NCBI GenBank assembly: GCA_007131895.1
Contig: SLPR01000380.1
Coordinates: 1-9,083 of the forward strand
From: Bacteroidales bacterium
GTDB taxonomy: Bacteria > Bacteroidota > Bacteroidia > Bacteroidales > UBA7960
Reading direction: 5' to 3'
Length of the DNA: 9,083 nt
Notes under the pieces: generated by a model
What the model saw: the letters and a program-made list of their open reading frames with translations, nothing else
What the model was told of the DNA's origin: nothing
Databases searched by the model: none
Program-made: the position numbers and the translations under genes
In this document: positions 1 through 7,218 of the stretch, piece by piece
Position numbering within the stretch: position 1 is the stretch's first letter
Layout of the letters: each line of letters opens with the position of its first letter

Positions 1-663
1 AAAGTGGTTGAAGGATTTTCTTCACGGCAATCCTCAAAAACACAAAAACCCGCCCCCATTGTCCAAAGGTTCTGGAGTCAGAAACAAATCGTAAAAGACC
101 TTAACTTTTACATTTATGCCCCCACAGCATTTATAACAGGTTTTACCCTGACGGCGATATTTTTTTTCCAAACTTTTATTGCCGGCTTCAAGGGTTGGTC
201 GATAGAATGGATGGCACTAAGTATTGCGGCTTATGCCATTTCTTCTCTCGTTTTTTCAGTTTTAACAGGCCCTGCCATTGACCGTTTTTCGGCAAGAAAA
301 ATTTTTCCCTTTATACTGATTCCCATGGCAGTAGGCTTGTGGGTACTGATATTGTTCAGCCATCCGGCAGCTGCAGTCATATTCTGGTTTCTTACAGGAA
401 TTTCAGCAGGAGCAAACCCTACTACCGGCAATGCATTATATGCTGAAACATATGGAGTAAAGAGCCTGGGAAGCATCAGAAGCATTTTCACTTTTGTAAT
501 GATTTCCAGCACAGCTGCCGGTCCTGTAATTTACAGCCTCTTCATTGACAAAGGCTATACTTATGACCATATTCATGTGGTTATCACAGCTGTTATCCTA
601 CTCAATATGCTGTTTATCCTCTGGGGGTTCAGAAAGCAGTCCAGGCAAAAAATGATGCATTAA
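1..663 (+). CDS. MFS transporter, C-terminal half (partial, cut by left window edge)
   Basis: Inner-membrane secondary transporter of the major facilitator superfamily; the substrate cannot be read from this half. The frame is open from base 1 (AAA codon) to TAA at 661-663. The GTG at 4 is just an internal codon, because the fragment starts in what looks like the central cytoplasmic loop and has only about six hydrophobic segments (residues roughly 38-60, 67-88, 99-118, 122-140, 158-180 and 188-208, counting the GTG codon as 1). About 200 N-terminal residues should lie to the left. A motif-A-like loop, GPAIDRFSARK (residues 89-99), sits between the second and third segments as expected for repeat two of an MFS protein. 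The stretch AETYGVKSLGSIRS (147-160) resembles the AElYG-lGaIRS pattern found in some MFS subfamilies. The basic tail (FRKQSRQK) fits a cytoplasmic C-terminus. Its stop overlaps that of the convergent yitT-like gene. Family confident; substrate unknown. Confidence 0.85.
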   Translation, partial: KVVEGFSSRQSSKTQKPAPIVQRFWSQKQIVKDLNFYIYAPTAFITGFTLTAIFFFQTFIAGFKGWSIEWMALSIAAYAISSLVFSVLTGPAIDRFSARKIFPFILIPMAVGLWVLILFSHPAAAVIFWFLTGISAGANPTTGNALYAETYGVKSLGSIRSIFTFVMISSTAAGPVIYSLFIDKGYTYDHIHVVITAVILLNMLFILWGFRKQSRQKMMH

Positions 664-666
664 TGC
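657..666. repeat. Perfect 10-bp palindrome holding both convergent stop codons
   Basis: GCATTAATGC reads the same on both strands. Its central TTAA (660-663) supplies the TAA stop of the MFS gene (661-663, +) and the TAA stop of the yitT-like gene (660-662, -). Both proteins therefore end in His-stop written CAT-TAA. A second pairing, GATGC (654-658) with GCATC (667-671), is also possible in RNA. There is no T-run, so this is not a convincing intrinsic terminator. Confidence 0.8.
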
Positions 667-1565
667 GCATCGATCACATTGCTTTCCAGTGACTTAAATC
701 CCTGGCCAAGAATTTCAGACGCTTCAATAACGGTGAGGAAAGCTTTGGGATCAATCTCATTGACATACTCTGTAAGCATGGAAAGCTCCCTGCGGGTCAC
801 ATTTACAAAGATAATTTTCTTGTCCGCATTGTTATACATCCCTTTACCCTGGATAACTGTTCCCCCTCGTTTCAGATCATACAGAATTTTTTCGCTAATC
901 TCCTGGTAGCGGTCGGAAATGATAAAAACAGTCTTTTCATAACTCATGCCTTCCATGGTAATATCGATTACTTTGCTTGTGATAAATATCACAATCCAGG
1001 AATAGAGCGGTATTTCCCACTGCCTGAAAGCCACAAGCCCTACCAGCACAATTACAGAGTCAATAACCATAAGTGTTTGACCCACAGGAACTCTTGTAAC
1101 CTTTGTAGCCAGCATAGCCATGATGGAAGACCCCCCTGAAGATGCTTTTGCCTTGAAAATGAGTCCCAGGCCAAACCCAATCAGAATCCCTCCAAAAATG
1201 GATGAGAGCAAAGCCTCATCCTCAACCAAAGGTTGGTTGCCCCAGAAGTAAGCAAGGCCATCAATAAAAACAGATGTCAGAATAAACCCTACAACTGTTT
1301 TGACCCCAAAGCGAGGCCCAAGCACCCTGATACCAATAATTGTAAGGGGAATATTAAAAGCAAGTCCTGTCAGACCCACTGGTATAACCCCATCTGTAAG
1401 ATGATACAGAACAATTCCGATACCATACACACCACCGGGAACAAGCTTATAAGGGCTTATGAAAAACACAAAACCTGCTGCCATGATAAAACTGCCCGCC
1501 AGTATGAACATATAAGAATAAAACCACTTTCCGGAAAATAATTTTTCCTTTGATGCAAAGGCCAT
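660..1565 (-). CDS. YitT family membrane protein (YitT membrane domain + C-terminal DUF2179)
   Basis: Integral inner-membrane protein of 301 residues, close to the usual family length of about 280-300. An N-terminal YitT-type membrane domain (residues about 15-205) has five to six hydrophobic segments and the family's glycine-rich signatures: PGGVYGIGIVLYHL (43-56) and ASSGGSSIMA (141-150), the latter matching the common ASxGGT/SDIIA pattern. A soluble DUF2179 domain follows (about 206-292), with RGGTVIQGKGMY (233-244) and a DPKAFLTVIEASEILGQGF stretch (272-290). The biochemical function of the family is not established; transport or sensing has been suggested, so none is assigned here. The start is the ATG at 1565, about 37-44 bases below a good -7 promoter element. 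It is transcribed divergently from purH and convergently with the MFS gene, so it is probably monocistronic. Family assignment is secure; role unknown. Confidence 0.9.
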   Translation of the reverse strand: MAFASKEKLFSGKWFYSYMFILAGSFIMAAGFVFFISPYKLVPGGVYGIGIVLYHLTDGVIPVGLTGLAFNIPLTIIGIRVLGPRFGVKTVVGFILTSVFIDGLAYFWGNQPLVEDEALLSSIFGGILIGFGLGLIFKAKASSGGSSIMAMLATKVTRVPVGQTLMVIDSVIVLVGLVAFRQWEIPLYSWIVIFITSKVIDITMEGMSYEKTVFIISDRYQEISEKILYDLKRGGTVIQGKGMYNNADKKIIFVNVTRRELSMLTEYVNEIDPKAFLTVIEASEILGQGFKSLESNVIDAH

Positions 1566-1588
1566 GAGTTCTTTATTTTAGAGGTTTT

Positions 1589-1601
1589 AACAAATTTTGT
1601 T
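1589..1601. repeat. 13-bp inverted repeat in the yitT leader
   Basis: AACAAA-T-TTTGTT is a 6-bp inverted repeat with a one-base centre. It lies just downstream of the yitT -7 element, near the expected transcription start. It could be a repressor site, but the sequence is only A/T-rich leader and the repeat is short enough to arise by chance. Confidence 0.3.
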
Positions 1602-1608
1602 TGTTGCG

Positions 1609-1635
1609 CAAAGATACACAGTTTTTCACTTCCAA
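1609..1635 (-). promoter_or_regulatory. Bacteroidota-type promoter for yitT
   Basis: On the minus strand, bases 1616-1609 read TATCTTTG, an exact match to the Bacteroidota -7 consensus TAnnTTTG. A TTG (1635-1633) lies 16 bases upstream as a possible -33 element, slightly closer than usual. Transcription would start near 1602, giving a leader of roughly 35-45 bases before the ATG at 1565. Confidence 0.65.
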
Positions 1636-1775
1636 GGCTCCGAAACACTCTTTTAACACAGTAGTTTACACTTTAAGCGAACATGGTGGTTGTGAGCATT
1701 CAAATCAACTTTCACACCCATGCATTATTGCTGTTTTTTCAGTATTTATACCCAATACATTGCCGTCATAATGAT

Positions 1776-1783
1776 TACTTTTG
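1776..1783 (+). promoter_or_regulatory. -7 promoter element for purH (and probably mreBCD)
   Basis: TACTTTTG is an exact match to TAnnTTTG. It would start transcription near 1790, about 28 bases ahead of the purH ATG at 1818. The nearest upstream TTG (1760-1762) is only 13 bases away, so no good -33 element is visible. The position argues against translation starting at the in-frame ATG at 1683, which lies upstream of this element. Confidence 0.5.
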
Positions 1784-1817
1784 TTTATTCAAAAAACCCA
1801 AATTGCATTTCGTAACA

Positions 1818-3347
1818 ATGGACAAAGATAATCTCACCCCTGTAAAAAGCGTCCTCATCAGCCTATTCCATAAAGAACCGGCAGCCGAACTCATCCAAAC
1901 ACTCGCTGAATCAGGTGTAACAATCTATTCAACAGGTGGAACTCTCAACTTTATCAGAGAAATGGGATGGGAAGCGATACCTGTGGAAGAACTAACAAAG
2001 TATCCATCGGTTTTTGGTGGCCGGGTAAAAACCCTGCATCCGAAGGTTTTTGGAGGTATTTTGCACCGCAGAGATAACGAATCAGACCTAAACGAGCTCA
2101 GCCTTCACGGGATACCCTCTATCGACATGGTAATCGTAGATCTGTATCCGTTTGAGAAAACCGTAGAAAGTGGAGCAGAAGAAAATGAAATCATCGAAAA
2201 AATTGATATTGGAGGCATTTCTCTCATCAGAGCTGCAGCCAAAAACTTTCAGTACACCTGGGTGGTGGCTTCTTCAGACCTCTACCCGGCTGCCACCGAA
2301 ATTCTCAAAAACCAGGACAATGCTACCCGCCTGAGCCAGAGAAAAGAATTTGCAGCCCATGCTTTTAATGTTTCATCGCACTATGATACAGCCATACTTG
2401 GTTACCTTGCTCCTGACGATTACAGCAGTTTCAGGAAAAGTATTCAAGAGCACAAAAAGTTGCGTTATGGTGAAAATCCTCATCAGAAAGGCTTTTTCTA
2501 TGGAGATTTAAACCAGGTTTTCACACAGTTGCACGGCAAAGAGCTTTCGTACAACAACTTGCTTGACATTGACGGAGCTGTTGCACTGATTTCTGAGTTT
2601 GACGAACCCACCTTCGCCATTATCAAACATACCAATGCTTGCGGACTTGCAACAAGGCAAAATATCAGGGATGCTTACCGCGATGCACTTGCCTCTGATC
2701 CCATTTCAGCTTTTGGTGGTATTTTGATTGCAAACCGTAACATTGACAGGGATACTGCGTATGATATCAATGAATTGTTCTTTGAAGTTATACTGGCTCC
2801 CGATTACGAAAACGAAGCCTTGCAGGTATTAAAACAAAAGAAAAACCGTATCATATTAAAATTAAACAACTTAAATCAACAAAACTGGCACTTCCGATCT
2901 GCACTGAATGGTGTATTGGCTCAATCCGCCAATACAAAGCAAACACCCCAGGAAGACTGGAGTACAGCAACCATCAGTGGCCCAGACAACAAAACAGCAG
3001 AAGATCTTTTATTTGCCAATAAAATCGTAAAACACACCAAATCCAATGCAATTGTACTGGCAGCCAACAAACAGCTGCTGGCTTCAGGCACCGGACAAAC
3101 TTCGCGGGTAGATGCACTCAAACAAGCCATTGTAAAGGCCAGAGAATTCAATCATTCACTCAAGGGTGCAGTAATGGCCTCCGATGCCTTTTTCCCGTTC
3201 GCGGATTGTGTGGAGATTGCTCACAAAGAAGGTATCAACGCAGTTATTCAGCCGGGTGGCTCAGTAAGAGACAAAGATTCAACAGACTTTTGCAACGAAC
3301 ACGCTATGATAATGGTTATGACTGGCACAAGACATTTTAAACACTAA
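1818..3347 (+). CDS. purH: Bifunctional purine biosynthesis protein PurH (AICAR transformylase / IMP cyclohydrolase)
   Basis: Cytosolic enzyme for the last two steps of IMP synthesis: it formylates AICAR with 10-formyl-THF, then closes FAICAR to IMP. The chosen product has 509 residues, in the normal range for the family. The N-terminal IMP cyclohydrolase (MGS-like) domain shows STGGT (38-42), RVKTLHPKVFGGIL (69-82), DLYPF (108-112) and IDIGGISLIRAAAKN (129-143). The C-terminal AICAR transformylase domain shows LRYGENPHQ (215-223), the catalytic Lys-His pair in KHTNACG (K270, H271), GTGQTSRVDA (424-433), SDAFFPF (455-461) and the usual TGxRHFKH end. An in-frame ATG at 1683 would add 45 residues unlike any PurH start and would span the promoter element at 1776, so ATG 1818 is preferred. 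There is no Shine-Dalgarno sequence. mreB follows after 26 bp, probably in the same transcript. Confidence 0.96.
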   Translation: MDKDNLTPVKSVLISLFHKEPAAELIQTLAESGVTIYSTGGTLNFIREMGWEAIPVEELTKYPSVFGGRVKTLHPKVFGGILHRRDNESDLNELSLHGIPSIDMVIVDLYPFEKTVESGAEENEIIEKIDIGGISLIRAAAKNFQYTWVVASSDLYPAATEILKNQDNATRLSQRKEFAAHAFNVSSHYDTAILGYLAPDDYSSFRKSIQEHKKLRYGENPHQKGFFYGDLNQVFTQLHGKELSYNNLLDIDGAVALISEFDEPTFAIIKHTNACGLATRQNIRDAYRDALASDPISAFGGILIANRNIDRDTAYDINELFFEVILAPDYENEALQVLKQKKNRIILKLNNLNQQNWHFRSALNGVLAQSANTKQTPQEDWSTATISGPDNKTAEDLLFANKIVKHTKSNAIVLAANKQLLASGTGQTSRVDALKQAIVKAREFNHSLKGAVMASDAFFPFADCVEIAHKEGINAVIQPGGSVRDKDSTDFCNEHAMIMVMTGTRHFKH

Positions 3348-3373
3348 AAAAAATACTTTTAAATTATACAACA

Positions 3374-4396
3374 ATGGGTTTATTTTCCTTCCTGACAAAA
3401 GAAATTGCAATTGACCTTGGCACTGCCAATACTGTCATTATCCACAACGACAAAGTTGTAGTTGAAGAACCTTCTATAGTAGCGATTGAGCGATCGACCA
3501 ACAAAGTAATTGCTGTGGGTCGAAAAGCTATGATGATGCATGGGAAAACCCATGAAAATATAAAGACGCTGCGCCCGCTGCGTGATGGTGTAATTGCAGA
3601 TTTTCAGGCTGCAGAAGCCATGATCAGGGAGTTCATCAAGATGACCGAGACCAAAAAGCCTTTCTTTCCACCCTCTTTAAAGATGGTAATTTGTATCCCT
3701 TCGGGTATCACAGAAGTAGAGGAACGTGCCGTGCGCGATTCCTGCGAGCAGGCCGGTGCCAAAGAGGTAAGACTCATTCATGAACCCATGGCTGCTGCCA
3801 TCGGTATTGGAATTGACGTACTGGAGCCCACCGGAAACATCGTGGTGGACATAGGGGGTGGAACCAGCGAAATAGCCGTAATAGCCCTGGGAGGTATCGT
3901 TTGCAACAAGTCGATCCGAATTGCCGGTGATGATTTCAATTACGACATTGAAGAATACATGCGCAAGCAACACAACATTCTTATCGGAGAACGGACTGCT
4001 GAAAGAATCAAAATTGAAGTAGGTGCTGCAACCACCGAGCTGGAAAATCCTCCCGCTGACATTGCTGTGCACGGAAGGGATATGATGACAGGGATTCCCA
4101 AAGAGATCATTGTAAGCTACACTGAAATTGCCCAGTGCCTTGACAAATCCATCACCAAAATTGAGGCGGCTGTGCTGACCGCGCTGGAAATGACACCACC
4201 CGAGCTTGCCGCAGACATATTCAAAACGGGAATATACATGGCAGGTGGAGGCTCGTTGCTCAGAGGGCTTGACAAACGCATCTCTCACAAAACCAAGCTC
4301 CCGGTGCATGTGGCCGAAGATCCGCTCAGAGCAGTGGCGCGGGGTACTGGTATTGCCCTGAAAAACTTTCATAAATTTCCATTCCTTATCAAATAA
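3374..4396 (+). CDS. mreB: Rod shape-determining protein MreB (bacterial actin)
   Basis: ATP-dependent actin homologue that forms short filaments under the inner membrane and positions the elongation machinery for peptidoglycan. At 340 residues it has the standard family length. The actin-fold motifs are intact: phosphate-1 DLGTANT (14-20), the conserved IHEPMAAAIGIG helix (135-146), phosphate-2 DIGGGTSE (159-166) and the adenosine motif AGGGSLLRGLD (290-300). The hydrophobic/amphipathic start MGLFSFLTK fits direct membrane attachment. The start is the only sensible ATG: the next upstream codons overlap the end of purH, and the actin fold begins ten residues later. It sits 26 bp after purH and 29 bp before mreC, with no terminator visible between. 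A 231-codon open frame on the opposite strand (3677-4372) is a coding shadow. Confidence 0.97.
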   Translation: MGLFSFLTKEIAIDLGTANTVIIHNDKVVVEEPSIVAIERSTNKVIAVGRKAMMMHGKTHENIKTLRPLRDGVIADFQAAEAMIREFIKMTETKKPFFPPSLKMVICIPSGITEVEERAVRDSCEQAGAKEVRLIHEPMAAAIGIGIDVLEPTGNIVVDIGGGTSEIAVIALGGIVCNKSIRIAGDDFNYDIEEYMRKQHNILIGERTAERIKIEVGAATTELENPPADIAVHGRDMMTGIPKEIIVSYTEIAQCLDKSITKIEAAVLTALEMTPPELAADIFKTGIYMAGGGSLLRGLDKRISHKTKLPVHVAEDPLRAVARGTGIALKNFHKFPFLIK

Positions 4397-4425
4397 TAAC
4401 CCCCTAAGGTCAGAGGCCGGTTCTT

Positions 4426-5256
4426 ATGCGCAATTTGTTTTACTTCATAGCAAGGCACTATTTCTTTTTCCTGTTTTTGTCCCTACAGGCAGTTGCCTTT
4501 GCTTTGATTTTTCAAAATCATTTTTACCAGCGTTCAGCCTTTATCAATTCAGCCAACTATCTTACAGGCAATGTGTATGGAACAAGGAGCGACATTGCTC
4601 AGTATTTCAATCTCAGAAGCATAAACGAAGAACTGGCAAGAGACAACAATGCATTACTTGAAAACATACCGGGTTCTTACCTGAAAACGGACCAGCATAT
4701 TTTCTTTTTCAATGACACCCTTCACCGCAAGCAGTTTAGCTATATCAATGCAAGGGTTATCAACAATTCGGTGCGCAACAGAAACAATTACATTACACTC
4801 AACAAAGGACGCAAACATGGAATAAAACCAGACATGGGTGTTATTACCCCGCAGGGAGTTATTGGAATTGTCAAGGAGGTTTCAGCCAATTTCAGTGCAG
4901 TTATTTCATTTTTGCATTCCGACATGCAGCTGAGCGCCAAAATCAAGAAAAACAATCACCTGGGCAGCATATTATGGGAAGGTTATAATCATGAGAAAGC
5001 TACCATGATGTATATTCCTCCGCATGTGCAGCTGGAAACTGGCGATACTATCGTAACCAGCGGGTTTTCTCACATCTTTCCCGAAGGAATATTTTTGGGA
5101 ACAATTTCTGATTATGAGATTCGCAGAGGAGATAACTTTTTTACCATTGAGGTTGAATTGGCTAACGATTTCAATAACCTGAACTTTGTTCATGTGGTAA
5201 CAAACCTTTACCAGAGTGAACTCATTGAACTGGAAGCAGCAGCAAAACAAAAATAA
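4426..5256 (+). CDS. mreC: Rod shape-determining protein MreC
   Basis: Bitopic inner-membrane protein that links cytoplasmic MreB filaments to periplasmic wall synthases such as PBP2. Its 276 residues match the family length. A short cytoplasmic start is followed by one transmembrane helix (about 11-30), a charged/amide-rich helical stretch likely to form the dimerising coiled coil (about 55-80), and the two-part beta domain. The most diagnostic part is LNKGRKHGIKPDMGVITPQG (125-144) followed by VIGIVKEVS. Later conserved pieces include SAKIKKNNHLGSILWEG (170-186) and GDTIVTSGFSHIFPEGIFLG (206-225), the usual MreC ending. Its leader has an AGAGG sequence (4412-4416) nine bases before the ATG, the only Shine-Dalgarno-like site among the genes here. 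It is the middle gene of mreBCD. Confidence 0.95.
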   Translation: MRNLFYFIARHYFFFLFLSLQAVAFALIFQNHFYQRSAFINSANYLTGNVYGTRSDIAQYFNLRSINEELARDNNALLENIPGSYLKTDQHIFFFNDTLHRKQFSYINARVINNSVRNRNNYITLNKGRKHGIKPDMGVITPQGVIGIVKEVSANFSAVISFLHSDMQLSAKIKKNNHLGSILWEGYNHEKATMMYIPPHVQLETGDTIVTSGFSHIFPEGIFLGTISDYEIRRGDNFFTIEVELANDFNNLNFVHVVTNLYQSELIELEAAAKQK

Positions 5257-5273
5257 CAACAGTAGCAGTTTAT

Positions 5274-5795
5274 ATGGACCTCAATATTTTTAAACATACC
5301 GGCAGATTTCTGATTTTAATATCTATCCAGGTAGTTATATTGAACCATATTTATTTTGGCGGCTATATAACACCACACATTTACCCGTTATTTATCTTAC
5401 TGTTACCTTTTGACGTAAAGGGATGGGTGCTGCTTGTAGCTGCATTTTTCAGCGGCCTTGGGGTGGATATGTTTTCTGATTCCATGGGGATGCATGCATC
5501 AGCTTCACTATTCATGGCCTTTATGCGCCCCACAATCATAAGGCTCATTTCTGTAAAAACCGATTTTGACCAGGGTGCTGAACCCAGAATTGAGAATAAT
5601 GGGCTGGGATGGATTCTGTTATACACGGTTCTTTTATTATTTATTCATCACATGGCATTGTTTGTTATCGAAGTTTTCAGGTTTGACGAAATCCCACAAA
5701 TACTCTTCCGTGCACTTTTGAGTACTGCTTTCTCACTATTAATCATTATGATAGCTCATTTGCTTATGGCAAAACCTGCGGGATCAAGAACCTAA
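5274..5795 (+). CDS. mreD: Rod shape-determining protein MreD
   Basis: Small polytopic inner-membrane partner of MreC in the elongasome. Its 173 residues are typical of the family. About five hydrophobic segments are visible (roughly 11-27, 33-46, 50-64, 112-132 and 145-166). The best signature is the loop GLGVDMFSDSMGMHASA (61-77), which matches the conserved Bacteroidota MreD pattern of a GxxVDMFSxxxGMHA stretch after the third segment. The ATG at 5274 follows the mreC stop by 17 bp, so the two are probably co-transcribed and perhaps translationally coupled. It is the last gene of the mre cluster here: PBP2 (mrdA) and rodA do not follow. MreD sequences are poorly conserved, so the assignment rests on topology, the motif and position together. 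Confidence 0.92.
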   Translation: MDLNIFKHTGRFLILISIQVVILNHIYFGGYITPHIYPLFILLLPFDVKGWVLLVAAFFSGLGVDMFSDSMGMHASASLFMAFMRPTIIRLISVKTDFDQGAEPRIENNGLGWILLYTVLLLFIHHMALFVIEVFRFDEIPQILFRALLSTAFSLLIIMIAHLLMAKPAGSRT

Positions 5796-5993
5796 AACAG
5801 CAAATAAATCTCTGGCTTCAGGCATTTTACCCTTTTCAGTGTAATATAAACCTTGTTTAATTAACATTTTAGCCCAATTTGCCCTATTAATCTATAAATT
5901 GCCGGTTAAAAATTCTTAAACGATTTATTGCGACAGGGTATTGGTATAAATTTGCACACTTATGTAATTAATCGATTTGCCCTTTTATTGACA
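5796..5993. other. A/T-rich intergenic gap after mreD
   Basis: These 198 bp separate the mre cluster from the lipoprotein gene. I see no open frame of note, no RNA gene, no remnant of PBP2 or RodA, and no strong hairpin plus T-run that would mark a terminator. Features are a TTAATTAA palindrome (5857-5864) and the downstream promoter at 5928-5954. Confidence 0.6.
5928..5954 (+). promoter_or_regulatory. Bacteroidota-type promoter for the thioredoxin lipoprotein gene
   Basis: TAAATTTG (5947-5954) is an exact TAnnTTTG -7 element, and TTG at 5928-5930 lies 16 bases upstream, the same spacing as at the yitT promoter. Transcription would start near 5961, giving a leader of about 33 bases before ATG 5994. 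This supports a separate transcription unit from mreBCD and excludes a start at the in-frame ATG at 5928. Confidence 0.65.
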
Positions 5994-7178
5994 ATGAAAA
6001 ATTATCCTTCAACATTATTTTTTACGTTACTTGCTCTGATCTTGGCTTTTGCCGGATGCAAAGACAAAAACAATGGGATTAACGAAGGTGATGTTGTTTT
6101 TTCCGGCCAGCTTCGCGTTAACCAACAAGAAAAGATTATCCTTGAAGAACTTACACCTTCGGATTTAATAAGCATTGACACCCTGCTGACAGACAACAAA
6201 GGGAATTTCAGTTACACACTTTATCTGGAAAATGCGGGATTCTACCGTTTAAGGCCACTGGAAGGACAGTTTATTACGCTGGCAGCAGAGCCTAATGAAA
6301 AAATTTTTATCACTGCCGATTTTGAGAATATCAGAGGAACATACGAAGTTACAGGTTCCTATGGCTCAGAAATCCTCTGGAAACTAACCAGAAAGCAGCA
6401 GGAAGGAATGCGAAAAGCTGACTCACTCAGGGCCGTTTTCCGTGAAAACAGATTTGAACCCGGCTTTGATGAACTCAGGAATGAGCTTAAAACCGAGTAT
6501 AATCGAATCAAAGAAGAACAAGTTGAGTTTGCATTGCGTATTATAGACGAAAACCCCAACTCTCTGGCATCAATACTCGCACTGTATCAATTCTTTGAAG
6601 ATAAGCGCCTGATCTCCGAATCCGAAAATTTCAAATACTTCAAAAGGCTAAGCCGATCGCTCTGTAGCTCATATCCCTCCAACAAGCACGTGATAAACCT
6701 GAAAAAACGTGTGAATGATTTTAAGCGTGAAGAGCAACAAAGGCTTCACAACGAAGAGAATCTTGCCGTTGGAAGAGTTGCTCCTGATATTACACTCCCG
6801 GACCCCAATGGAAACCAGCGTTCATTGTCTTCTTTAGAAGGAAATGTAGTGCTGATTGATTTTTGGGCCGCATGGTGTCCTCCCTGCAGAGAGGCAAATG
6901 CAATACTGGGAGAACTATACGAACAATATCAGGACCAGGGGTTTGAAATATTTGCTGTATCGCTTGACCGCACAAAAGAGCAATGGACCAATGCCATCGA
7001 AAAAGACAATATTACATGGCTGCAGGTTAGCGATTTGCGATTTATGAATTCTCCCGTTGTAGATCTTTACAGTATAACTGAAGTTCCTCATTACGTTCTC
7101 ATTGACAGAGAAAGAAGAATAATATCCCGAAACTTCAGTATAGCCGAACTGGAAAGTCTGTTGCTGGAAAATCTCTGA
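5994..7178 (+). CDS. Exported thioredoxin-like lipoprotein, TlpA/DUF4369 type
   Basis: Probable membrane-anchored thiol:disulfide oxidoreductase acting outside the cytoplasm; the partner protein is not known. The 394-residue product starts with a lipoprotein signal peptide: a hydrophobic run (8-20) and a lipobox ending FAGC, with Cys22 as the lipidation site. Residues about 33-120 form a beta-rich domain resembling DUF4369, followed by a long charged helical section (about 125-255). The C-terminal thioredoxin fold begins at VAPDITLPD (262-270) and has the active site WCPPC (294-298; Cys295 and Cys298) and the cis-proline loop EVPHYVLID (363-371; Pro365). This domain order is common in Bacteroidota, where many copies occur per genome. 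An in-frame ATG at 5928 would add 22 residues ahead of the signal peptide and lies within the promoter, so ATG 5994 is chosen. The M1 peptidase gene starts 40 bp after its stop. The fold is sure; the exact role is not. Confidence 0.9.
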   Translation: MKNYPSTLFFTLLALILAFAGCKDKNNGINEGDVVFSGQLRVNQQEKIILEELTPSDLISIDTLLTDNKGNFSYTLYLENAGFYRLRPLEGQFITLAAEPNEKIFITADFENIRGTYEVTGSYGSEILWKLTRKQQEGMRKADSLRAVFRENRFEPGFDELRNELKTEYNRIKEEQVEFALRIIDENPNSLASILALYQFFEDKRLISESENFKYFKRLSRSLCSSYPSNKHVINLKKRVNDFKREEQQRLHNEENLAVGRVAPDITLPDPNGNQRSLSSLEGNVVLIDFWAAWCPPCREANAILGELYEQYQDQGFEIFAVSLDRTKEQWTNAIEKDNITWLQVSDLRFMNSPVVDLYSITEVPHYVLIDRERRIISRNFSIAELESLLLENL

Positions 7179-7218
7179 ACATCCAATAACTTCATTATTT
7201 TTGTTGAAAAATATCCTG

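Noticed and set aside
1233..1541. 102-codon plus-strand frame opposite yitT
   Set aside because: It is antisense to a well-supported membrane protein gene, and its Lys/Asn/His/Cys-rich translation has no domain character.
1457..1648. 63-codon minus-strand frame across the yitT start
   Set aside because: It overlaps the yitT coding start in another frame and runs through the yitT promoter; its sequence shows no protein features.
3354..3361. TACTTTTA as a possible mreB promoter
   Set aside because: It misses the final G of TAnnTTTG and lies only 12 bases before the ATG, leaving almost no leader; no -33 element at a suitable distance.
3677..4372. 231-codon open frame on the minus strand opposite mreB
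   Set aside because: It lies wholly within mreB, its translation resembles no family I know, and long antisense frames are common opposite conserved genes with this codon use.
5806..5835. Possible terminator hairpin after mreD (CTG-gctt-CAG followed by ATTTT)
   Set aside because: The stem is only three base pairs, far too weak to call an intrinsic terminator.
7196..7203. TATTTTTG as a possible M1 peptidase promoter
   Set aside because: It matches TAnnTTTG but is 15 bases before the ATG, giving a leader of under 10 bases, and no TTG lies at the right distance upstream. Chance matches are expected in such A/T-rich sequence.
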